The position numbers and the translations under genes are program-made. 64,000 nt of DNA from Miscanthus floridulus (lineage: Eukaryota; Streptophyta; Magnoliopsida; Poales; Poaceae), in the NCBI RefSeq assembly GCF_019320115.1, contig NC_089589.1:21176749-21240748 (forward strand), in the 5' to 3' direction. The notes under the pieces are model-generated. The model did not search any database and had not been told where the DNA came from. It saw only the letters and a program-made list of their open reading frames with translations. Below, piece after piece: positions 44,601 through 54,612 of the stretch; within the stretch, counting starts at the first letter, position 1; each line of letters opens with the position of its first letter.

Positions 44601-47368
44601 TCAGCCACTTACAAGGTTGAGATTGGAGCAAAACCACTTAATCCGAGCAGCTGAAACTGGCTTCATGAACACATCAGCTAGCTGATCTCCTGAAGAAATA
44701 AACCTGACATCAAGTAGTTTCTTTGCTACTCGTTTACGAACGAAATGGAAGTCAATTTCGATGTGTTTGGTACGTGCATGGAAAACTAGATTTGCAGTCA
44801 AGTACTTGGCGCCTAGGTTGTCACACCACAACCGTGCCATTCTCACATGAGGAACACCAAGTTCTTGTAGAAGTTTCTGTACCCACATCATTTCGGCAGT
44901 AGCGTTTGCCAGTGCTTTGTATTCAGCTTCAGTGGACGAACGAGACACTGTAGCTTGCTTCCGAGCACTCCAAGAGATGAGATTACTACCCAAGAACACT
45001 GCAAAGCCTCCAGTAGACCTTCTGTCATCCACACAGCCTGCCCAATCGACATCAGAGAAGGCACTAATGATCATGGAATTTGACTTGCTGATTTTGATTC
45101 CAGTGTTCCAAGATCCATTTATATAACGTAGGATCCTTTTGACAGCACTCCAGTGAACCGTTGTGGGAGCATGGAGGAATTGGCACACCTTGTTAACAGC
45201 ATAACAGATATCTGGCCTGGTCAGAGTAAGGTATTGCAGCGTCCCTACCATACTGCGATACTTTGTAGAGTCTTCTGTACCAAGTTTATCTCCATCAGTC
45301 AAACTGAGTTTTTCCGAAGTTGCCAACGGCGTGTCAATGGACTTGCAATTACTCATGCCTGCTCTGGATAGAATGTCGGATGCATACTTCTGTTGAGACA
45401 ACACTAACCCTTCCTGATTCCGTTTAACCTCAATGCCTAGGAAGTAATGGAGATCACCAAGATCTTTAATAGCAAATTCATGTTGTAGGTCTCGAAGAAG
45501 AGCATGTGTAGCTGCAGTGGAAGAACTAGCCACAATTATGTCGTCCACGTACACCAAGACAAACAATGTGTGACCTTTCTTATGATAATAGAACAAGGAC
45601 GTGTCAGCTTTTGAGGGCATGAAACCAAGCTTCACCAATTTGTTGCATAAGCGAGCGTACCAAGCTCTCGGAGCCTGCTTTAATCCATAAAGGGCTTTAT
45701 CCAATTTGCATACATAAGATGGATGAGTCTTGTCAATATAACCAGGTGGCTGGTACATGTACACTTCTTCTTCTAGCACTCCATGTAAGAAGGCATTTTG
45801 GACATCAAGTTGTCGAAGAGACCAACCTTTAGACACTGCAATTGACAGAACAAGTATGATAGTCGCCGCCTTGACTACAGGACTAAATGTGTCCTCATAG
45901 TCAATCCCATACCGTTGCTTGAACCCCTTAGCAACCAAACGGGCTTTGTATCTGTCAATGGAGCCATCTGCTTTCTTCTTAATTTTGTACACCCATTTAC
46001 ATCCAATGATGTTTTTCCCTTTAGGTTTTGGAACTAGATGCCAAGTTCAATTCTGGAGAAGTGCTTGGTACTCACTATCCATGGCAGATACCCAGTTCTT
46101 GTCACCAAGAGCAGCTGCTACAGTAGAAGGCTCACCATCCGTAGAAGTGACAAGGTTGCACCATCTCACTGTCCCATCTGTTTATACCTTGGGTTTGCTT
46201 ATCCCCTTTTGCAAACGTGTAACAGGTCGCTGCGGGGTAGAAGTAACAGCAGGATCCATGGCCACAGATGATCCAGAGGGGAGGATCTCGGGTGACAGCG
46301 ACCCTCCCTGGACCGGATCTGGCTGTGGCGTGTCACCACCGCCAGTAGCAGCAAGCCCAGGCGAGGACGGCATAGAAGATCCCACAGCTCCTGTCGGCGT
46401 GCTGGAGTCGAGGAAGACAGCTCTTGGCTGTGCAGCAATAGGCGAACCAGGACGAGGCGTTGTGGAATCCAAGGTGGATCCATCCGTACAAGGAAGATCA
46501 GCCACCGCCGGATCCACCTCGCTTTCAGCGCTAGCCCTATCTTGTAGTGGCAGCACGAGATGTTGTTGTTTGAAGGCCAAAATAGCACCGTTTTCAGTCG
46601 ACTTTTCTCCTGCATCTTCTGTAGTATAAACAACACTAGGGACAACATTAGTAGAAATAGGTGAAGACAAATGTTGAGCACACAACAAAGCATCCCCAAA
46701 ACTAGCATTAGGATAGAGGAGAGATGGTGGCAGGAGGGCAATTTCCGACCTAAGACGTGCTCCGGCATTGGGGTGAAGAGTAGAGAATGGAAATACATGT
46801 TCATCAAACACAACATCCCGAGAGATGTAAACACGCCCTTTGGTAGGGTCCAAGCACTTAAAACCCTTATGCATATGGCTATAACCCAAGAACACACACC
46901 GTTTGGACCTATACTATAGTTTTCTGGAGTTGTAAGGCCTCAAATTGGGCCAAACTGCACACCCAAAGGTACGCAAGAAGGTATAGTCAGGTGCTTTCCC
47001 ATGGAGGCGTTCAAAGCGGGATTGGTTGTCAATAACCTTTGAGGGGAGTCTGTTGATGATGAACACAGCCGTCAAGAAGGCTTCATCCCAAAACTTCAAT
47101 GGGACAGAGGCATGTGAAAGGAGTGTAAGACCCATGTCCACAATGTGACGGTGTTTTCGCTCAGCCGAGCCATTTTGTTGGTGAGTGTGTGGACAAGATA
47201 CTTGATGAGCTACTCCTATGCGTGTGAAGAAAGAACTCAATGATTGGTATTCTCCACCCCAGTCCGTTTGAATTGCCTGGATTTTACAGTTGAATTGCCT
47301 TTCAACAAGATTTTGAAAGTCTCAAAAACATTGAAAAACTTTGGATTTATGACGCAAAAGATAGATCC
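44601..47368 (-). pseudogene. pol: Copia pol: integrase C-half, RT, RNase H
   Basis: One minus-strand frame from the element-3 insertion point to TGA at 44603-44601, with four stops: TGA 47324-47322, TAG 46916-46914, TAA 46184-46182, TGA 46049-46047. Motifs in order: DWGGEYQ (integrase), HQQNGSAERKHRHI (Glu of DDE), WKCVFLGY-type segment, [11 protein letters not shown] and [11 protein letters not shown] (RT), [10 protein letters not shown] (RT active site), [19 protein letters not shown] (RNase H) and [11 protein letters not shown]. The 463-codon RT-RNase H part (45992-44601) is intact. No frameshift on this side. Confidence 0.9.
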
Positions 47369-47765
47369 TGTCGATGTTTCACCACCGATAGCCTGCCACG
47401 GGGGTACCCGGGGCAGTATGTTCGGGCTTCGGCGTATGCCGAACTCGATGGTTAATGCAAGAGACAGCCGATTTATCCTGGTTCAGGCCCTCGATCGTAG
47501 ATCGAGTAATAACCTTACGTCCAGTCGGCCTTAGCCTTTGCGTTGGATTGATTGTCAAGAGTTGTGTCGTACAATTCTCTCTCTCTGCCTCAGGAGCCCT
47601 GCCCTCCTTTATATAGTCAGGAGGCCAGAGTCCTAGTCGGTTTACAATGAGGTTTCCTGGTAGGATTACTTAATAGTTCTACCACTAAGATTACATGGAA
47701 AGAATCCTAGTTGGACTAGATCTTCTTTCTCCTTTGCGGGGTATCCTGTGGGTCCCGCATCGATA
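47369..47765 (-). repeat. 3' LTR of element 3
   Basis: 397 bp, TGTCGATGTTTCACC...GCATCGATA; the inner end has TA instead of the CA of the other LTR. Confidence 0.92.
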
Positions 47766-49800
47766 AGCCCCCGAGCACTTCATGGTTGAGCTCTGAAAGT
47801 CTCGCTTTGCTCTTTCAAGTCTTGTTGAGTAGGAACAAAATGTCATCCGAGTGCTTTCTGGAGCGAAACCTTGTAGCGCTTCTTAGGATCTTCGAGTGGT
47901 GAGTGCTTTTTTGAAAAAAGTACATCCATCTGGTTGTAGCCCCCGAGCCTCTTGCTAATTGGAACAAGGAGCTGGAGGATCTTGTCTTGAAGTTGCTCTG
48001 ATTGTTCGTTGAAGTTTTATGAAAAAAGAACTTGAATATGGCTCGTTCCGGGTTTTTTTTTTGACGTAATGTCTTGAAGTGGTCTGCGTGGAGTAAGTCT
48101 TTTGGTGACGTGCGCTTTTTCGAAGAAAAAGGGCACTCACTGAGTGTAGCCCTCGAGCCTCTTGCTATTTGGAACAAAAAGTTGGAGGGTCTTGATCCTT
48201 TATGTTGCTTTAAAATTTGTGTTCTGAAGTAGTTTCCGAGACTTGGATTATTTTATCATCCGAGTAGTTACGCGGCAAGCAGCTTCCGAGCTTATGTCCG
48301 GGTTCTTTTTGGTTGGGTGCCATTTTTCATAAAAATTGCACTCACTGAGTGTAGCCCCCGAGCCTCTTGCTTTTGCTTTGCAAAAGTTGGAGGGTCCAGA
48401 TTCTTGTCTTCAAAAAATTCTGTGGTTATGTATCCTGTTTTCTCCGAGTTCTTCTCTTTTAGAAAAGGGGTTGGATGAAGAGTCTTGATGTGTCTTGTAT
48501 TCTTGGTCCTTTGTCTTTGGTTCCGAGCCTCCGGGAGTGGTTGAAAATGAAAGCCAAGCTCCCTAGCTTAGTGTTGATTAAGCTATGATGTTGGCCGAGC
48601 CTCCGAGCGTATATCCGTGTTGTTTTGTTCGGGAAGAACCCGGATGCGAGGTGTTGGCGTATTCTTTTGATAGTCTGCTGTTGTCAGATGTAGTTGTGTG
48701 GTGGTGGTTGAGTGTAAATGCCTTTTGTTCACGGGTTGTACTGTGCTGGTATATTCTTTCGAATATGCCCGTCTTCGAGTACTGTTTCTTCTCGCCTGAG
48801 CCATCCATTATTGAGTCCTGTCTTTTCGCTGTGTCCTTTGCTAGGCTTATTTCGTTGGTACTCCTGGTCCATGTGCGCCGATCCTTTGGCCTATAAATAC
48901 TGTCTCGGGGTGCTTGTTTTCATTCATTGGACATTCTGTTGAGACCTTCGCGGTTGCGAATATGGTAGTTTGTGAAGTAGAGCAGCCCCCGGGCGTATTT
49001 TGTAGTTCCTGTGTGTCTTGTCGTAGCTGGAGGAAGTCTTGTGATAGGGATTAGAGGTAGGCTAATCCCGCGACAGCATTGTGCCAGGATGTACGTGGTG
49101 GTAGTTGGAGGAAGTCTTGTGATGTGGGCTTCGTTCCTTCATCCGGCAGTTCTGGGTTGATCCTCGTCGCCTGTCTTGAGACCATCCGGTGCAGATCAAC
49201 ACCATATCCAGCATCACATCGGTCTTGGGTAGACAGATGCCCGCCGGCCTTCTCTGCTCCATGTTGCCCTGCCGTGCTGCCGATTTCCGCCTTGGATGCA
49301 CTGCGTTCGTCCTTTGAAGAAAACAGTGTAGCTGATGGCGATCTGTCCTTCCGAGTAGCAATTTGGGACACGTAGTCGTTCCAGAGCCTAGTCGTGCCCG
49401 TGTTCCTCTTTGCTACTTTGCTTTTCGTGGTGCCGAGTTCGTTGGGTCTTGTAGGGTTTGTAATCTTCTATTTTTGAAGTCGCTTGTAATGTAACGAATC
49501 TTGTCTTCTTAGTTGTCTTTGACTTTTCTGTTGTGATCCCTGTCGTTCATGAGACTACCGAGTTCTTTCTTACATAACCGGGTTCTTTTGTCCCTCATGA
49601 GGTAGCCCTTTCTTTCTTCTTGGTTCGACGAGTTGTTCTTGTAGTTATCTGATAACCCTGCTGTGGTGCTGTGCGGATAAGTCTAAAATCTGCCCGTTGG
49701 TTTGTACCGTTGTGTGGATTCGTGCCCTCCATCGTTTTAGCTGCGTCGGTAAATGGACCGTTGCGTTTCCACGCTGTGCTTTAACGGGCCTTATGGGCCG
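47766..49800 (-). repeat. PPT and PPT-like tracts, 3' non-coding region of element 3
   Basis: The PPT (minus GTGCTCGGGGGCT) adjoins the LTR at 47766-47778. GTAGCCC(C/T)CGAGCCTCTTGCT recurs at 47936, 48146 and 48351, about 205 bp apart, within diverged repeats that also share '(t/a)ttggaac(a)aa..agttggagg(g/a)tc'. The remaining sequence to 49800 is T-rich with 'cgagttctt' words and no supported gene. Confidence 0.65.
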
Positions 49801-49817
49801 TTTGTATCACTGAGAAA

Positions 49818-49879
49818 TCTATTTAAAGACCTTTTATCTTCCTTTCCCTTGTCGCCCAGCTCTTGCCTTTAAACCCTAG
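49818..49879 (+). promoter_or_regulatory. Core promoter of the antisense gene, element 3
   Basis: TATA-like TCTATTTAAAG at 49818-49828, then a pyrimidine-rich stretch and AAACCCTAG (49871-49879), a telo-box-like motif frequent near plant transcription starts, 95 bp before the ATG at 49974. A further CTATAAATAC lies upstream at 48891. Confidence 0.45.
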
Positions 49880-49973
49880 TTCTCAGAAACCCGCCGCCGT
49901 CATTGTCGTCATTGCCCGAGCGCCATCATTTTAGCTTCGTCCTCCTTAGCGCCTTTTTTGCTCCCGCCAGTTC

Positions 49974-52900
49974 ATGGGAAAGAAGAAGACCGCAAGCAAG
50001 TCTCAGGCGACCTTCGTGGACGAGGAGTCATCCCTGTCTTTGATTGAAAACCTAGAGTTCGTGGCTATGAGGGCAGCTCAGAAGGTTTGGCCTGCTCCAA
50101 CAACCAGCGAAGACCAGCTGCGCGAGCTCGTTAGTGATGGCTTGATCCAAAGCAAAGTCATCGCTAAATGGAGAGTTCCGGGCGAGCATCGGGTTCCGGC
50201 CCCGGGTCCTGGTGAGATTGTCCTTTTTGTTTCTTTTGTCCGCGCTGGACTTTGTCTTCCTGCTTCCGCCTTCCTTCATCAGTTTCTTGGCTATTTCGGG
50301 GTTAGTCTGAACCATCTAACCCCCAATGGTGTTCTCCATCTTTCTGTTTTTGTTCATCTTTGTGAAGCCTTCCTTGGGATCCCTCCTTCTCTCTCTCTTT
50401 TTCACTTTTTCTTTCGCCTGAAACCTCAACCCCGCCGTGAGGAAACCAGTGCCCTCGGCGGTTGCGGGATTCAGTTTCGCCAGGGTCTCAAAATCAAGTT
50501 TTTTGATTACGACCTGGTCAATTCTGTCAAAGATTGGTGTGCCGAGTGGTTTTACGCTGCCAATTTGATCCCTTCTCTTGTCGTTCACTCCGGATCCGGT
50601 CCTGTGGTGAATGACCGATGGGACAAGAAGCTTGAGTCACCTGCTGAGATTCAAGCGATCCAGCCACTCCTTGATAGGATTAGCATGCTGAAACAGCAGG
50701 GTTTGACCGGCTTTGGTATTGTTTCAAGTTTCCTTCGTCGCCGGGTTCAGCCCCTGAAAGAGCGGGAACATCTCGGCTTTGAGTATTCTGGGGCCGAGGA
50801 TCCTTCGCGCATGGTCCCAGCTCTTGAGCTGACGGATGAGGAGGTACTCGAGCATCTCCAAAAAATGCTGAAAGGAGTGAGCGTCATTCCTCCTGCCGTC
50901 CCTGAGTACTCGGCCAACAACCCGCCTCCAGCTGTGAGTTGTCTATCCTCCTTTTTCTTTTTATTTGAGTTCTTTATGTACTCTTTCTGCGTCCGTTCTT
51001 GCTTAGTTTTTCCTTGTCTTGGTGTTTTGTCTTTTTTCGTAGGTGCTTGGGCGGAACTTTGTTGATCCGATCCGCCTTGATGTTCTCCCTGCTGTGGCGG
51101 AGGCTGGGGATCATCTAGCCGGTACTTCTGTAATTAGTAAGTCTCGAACTTTTACAGCCCTTCCTGGGGTTTCTTTCAGATTTGATGATGTATATGAAGA
51201 GTATGTTCCTCGTCTAGTCCCTCGCGGTCCTCGCAGCGTCCCGAAGAGGGGGCGAATGGACGGGTCTTCATCTGGCTTGCCTGTCTCCAAGAAGCCTCGC
51301 AAACCAAGTACTCCTTCAGGTACTCCAGTTGTTGCTAGCATGCTCTTAGGTGAGCACATTTAGTACTCTTTGTTCTTTTATTTTCATGTTTCTCTCTTGA
51401 ACCGAGTACTTTTCATCTCTTTTTCAGCAGGTGCTCTGGTTTCGCTGGCTGAGGAAGAAGAGGATGATGAAGTTCCCCTTATCATGCGGCGGTGAGTTGC
51501 TTTTCATATTCTTGTCGCATTGAATTTTTCCTCTTTGTTTTTAATTTTAGTCTTGAACTTTTTTGAAGTAATCGGAGGTCGGGTGTGAGTTCTTCCGAGG
51601 CTCTCGCGCTGACTTCTTCCGAAGCTCCGGGGTCGAGTTCTTTGGTTTCCTCTGCCCCGAGCTGTACTGCTCCTCCGGTGCGGAGTTCTTCCGCGGCTCC
51701 AGCTCCGGCTTCTTCCGTGGCTCCGTTGTCAGCTGTCCCACTCCCATCGCTGGGTGGCGGGGACGTCTTCGCCGTCGTGGTTCCTCCTGCGAGGCCTTCT
51801 CTTGGCTTCGCGAAGAAAAAAGTAGTCGGGTGAGTAGATTCCTGCTTCATCTTTTTGGCTTTTATCTTCCTTCCTCTGGTTCTTATTGATGCTTCCTTTT
51901 GTCACTTTTTAGTGTTTCGTCTTCTCTAATTTCTCCATCGACTTCTTCTCTGCTTCCCGCCGTGCCAACGAATCCTGAGCCTCGAGACTCACAACATTCT
52001 ATTGATGAAGTCGCGGCGGGGGCTTCAGAGCTTCCTGGCGGAGTTGCGGGCTTGGTCGCTCCGGAGGTGACTGTGGCCGTCGCGCCGGGTTCTTCTGGGG
52101 GTTTGGCTCCGGCTTCCCTGGAGGTTGCTCTAGTCGCTCCTGCTTTGCCCCAGCCGGCTTCTCTTTCCCCTTCTTTTACCTCCGGTGGCCCCTCCCTGTC
52201 CGATGACGTGGTGCAACAGTTCGATGCCACTCATCGGTTATCGGAGCTGACCGCAGCCTGGGGGAGCTTGTCGACCCTCGCGACTTCTTTTGGTGAAAAG
52301 CTCTAGGTAAATTTTACTGCCACTTCTCTTTTGCCTGCTTGTTTTTCTTCTATCCTTACGCCTTGTTTCTCTTTGCTTCTTTCTGCTCAGTCTTTTTCTC
52401 GTGATCATTCTGGCTTCTTTTTCTCATCTGAAAATGAGAGGAAGTTGTCTTCGGAGGTGGACGCTCTGAAAGCCGATCTTGACCTTCTCCGGGTTGAGTT
52501 GGAGACGGAGCGTCAATTGCACCAAAAGGAGGAGAAAGCCCTTCGCGCCCGGGTTGTGGAGACGGAGAAACAGAGAGATGCTGTGGTGGAGTCTGCGAAG
52601 AATGAATACAAAGGTGCCGCGGGTTCTGCCTGTTTCTTCTTGTATTTTGACTTGTTTTCCCGCTGACTTGTTCTTGGGTGTCCTGTCTAGCTCTCCGAGT
52701 TGAGAAGCAGAAGCTCTCGGAGAGTATTGATGAAATGAAGGCTCTTGTCCGTTCTAGTCACAATAAAGCTGAGGAGGTAATTACTCATGCTGAGGAAGAA
52801 CTCGCCCTTGCTAGGCTGATTAGGCGCGGAGCTGACAGAGATCTTGTGCAGGCCCAAAAAACTATTGAAAACTTGTCCGGGAAGCTGGCGACGGCTACTG

Positions 52901-53235
52901 AGAATTGGAATGCTTTGTGGAAATCTTTTCGTTCAGTAGCCGATGTCCTTCGGACTCCGGCGGATGACGGGCAATCTTGGGCGCAGTTCATTCCCCGGAT
53001 TCCGACTCGTTTCCAAGAGTTCGCGAAGAGGTGTGCCCAAGTATGTACCAAAAATGTGCTGGCCCAGGTCCGGGTTCTTGCTCCAGAGGCGCCTCTCTCC
53101 AAGATAGCGGAAGAAGCTGAAAGCCAAGAATATCTTGACGCCGTTGAAAAGATGGAGCCTGAGGTCGAAGATCTAGCCAGTAGGGTTGTAGATAGTCTAA
53201 GTATTGATATTTCTTTTTCTGATGACAATGCCTGA
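49974..53235 (+). CDS. Seven-exon antisense gene of element 3, 'putative gypsy type transposon' domain protein
   Basis: Runs opposite to gag-pol. Exons by GT-AG rule and frame: 49974-50933, 51043-51349, 51428-51491, 51569-51829, 51913-52306, 52391-52613, 52691-53235. Together 2,754 nt, exactly 918 codons. The N-terminal ~320 residues are a Transposase_28-like domain (GEIVLFVSFVRAGL, LNHLTPNGVLHLSVF, CEAFLGIPPS, VKDWCAEWFY, GFGIVSSFLRRRVQPL). The middle is Ser/Ala/Pro-rich low complexity. The C-terminal ~250 residues are a predicted coiled coil (ENERKLSSEVDALKADLDLL, EELALARLIRRGADRD) and end LSIDISFSDDNA. The only defect is TAG at 52304-52306, the last codon of exon 5, where CAG is expected before the GT. 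Function unknown. Introns on this strand are not spliceable from the element's genomic RNA, so they can persist through retrotransposition. Confidence 0.75.
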
Positions 53236-53664
53236 CTCGATTGAGCATCCTCTTGTAATATTACACTCCTTTTTAAATGAAGATTCTTTATTTTTGTTGA
53301 TGTATTCTTTGCCTGGGTGCGGTTGAAGTTATTTGACTTGCTGAGTACCTTGTCCTGTTCCTGTCTCTGCTCCGTAAAACAACTCTGCGCGTTATTCTGA
53401 CGAGGCCCCTCGATTTGTCGAGTACTTTTCTTTTCTTTCTCCCTTGTGATCCGTCAAGTGCTTTGCGTTAACAACCTTTCGCCTGCGCTATGTGAAATGA
53501 CTCGGTATAGAATGTTGCCTTGATAAACTTCGGCATCCGAGTGCTTTCTTGAGTGGCACTCGTTCTTTTCTGAAGAAAAAAGTATTCCTTTTCCTATCTG
53601 GATGTAGCCCCCGAGCCTCTTGCTTTTCGGAACGAAGTGCCTGAGGGTCTTTTGAAGTTAAATT
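53236..53664 (+). other. 3' flank of the antisense gene
   Basis: T-rich; 'aataaa'-like signals are weak ('aatgaagattctttattttt' at 53276). Contains GTAGCCCCCGAGCCTCTTGC (53604), a copy of the PPT-like tract found near the LTR. Confidence 0.5.
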
Positions 53665-54445
53665 TCGGTCGACTTGTTTCAGGTGTCAGCTTTTAGCTAC
53701 CCTCATCGGCGGGCTCAAGCATCTTTTCAGCTATTTTGCATTCGGCCGGGACGCTCAAGCATGTTTTCAGCCATTTTGCTTTTTGTTTCAGGTGTTAGCT
53801 TTTAGCTACCCTCATCGGCGGGCTCAAGCGTTTTTTCAGCTATTTTGCTCTCGGCCGGGATGCTCAGGCATGTTTTCAGCCATTTTGCTTTTTGTTTCGG
53901 GTGTTAGCTTTTAGCTACCCTCATCGGCGGGCTCAAGCATCTTTTCAGCTATTTTGCTCTCGGCCGGGACGCTCAGGCATGTTTTCAGCCATTTTGCTTT
54001 TTGTTTCGGGTGTTAGCTTTTAGCTACCCTCATCGGTGGGCTCAAGCATCTTTTCAGCTATTTTGCTCTCGGCCGGGACGCTCAGACATGTTTTCAGCCA
54101 TTTTGCTTTTTGTTTCGGGTGTTAGCTTTTAGCTACCCTCATCGGCGGGCTCAAGCGTTTTTTTCAGCTATTTTGCTCTCGGCCGGGATGCTCAGGCATG
54201 TTTTCAGCCATTTTGCTTTTTGTTTCGGGTGTTAGCTTTTAGCTACCCTCATCGGCGGGCTCAAGCATCTTTTCAGCTATTTTGCTCTCGGCCGGGATGC
54301 TCAGGCATGTTTTCAGCCATTTTGCTTTTTGTTTTGGGTGTTAGCTTTTAGCTACCCTCATCGGCGGGCTCAAGCGTTTTTTTCAGCTATTTTGCTCTCG
54401 GCCGGAATGCTCAGGCATGTTTTCAGCCATTTTGCTTTTTGTTTC
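53665..54445 (+). repeat. 109-bp tandem repeat array, seven copies
   Basis: 'GGGCTCAAGC' recurs at 53711, 53820, 53929, 54038, 54147, 54257 and 54366: a 109-bp unit (once 110) with very few substitutions. Each unit has 'gttagcttttagctaccctcatcgg' and the paired 'ttttcagctattttgct' and 'ttttcagccattttgct'. It lies between pol and the antisense gene, the hypervariable region of Tat-type elements. Near-identity implies recent expansion. Confidence 0.92.
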
Positions 54446-54612
54446 GTGAGAACAACTCGTTGGAAGTCATGACAAGACATGCTGTGGATGAATATCATCT
54501 TTATTGATCATGAGTATAAACTAATACATATGTTTTTGAAGAGTATTGTCTTTCGTTGATTGTGAACGTAGGTCCCTTGTGGCTTGCATGTCTGTTTTTT
54601 CCTGAGTTGTTT

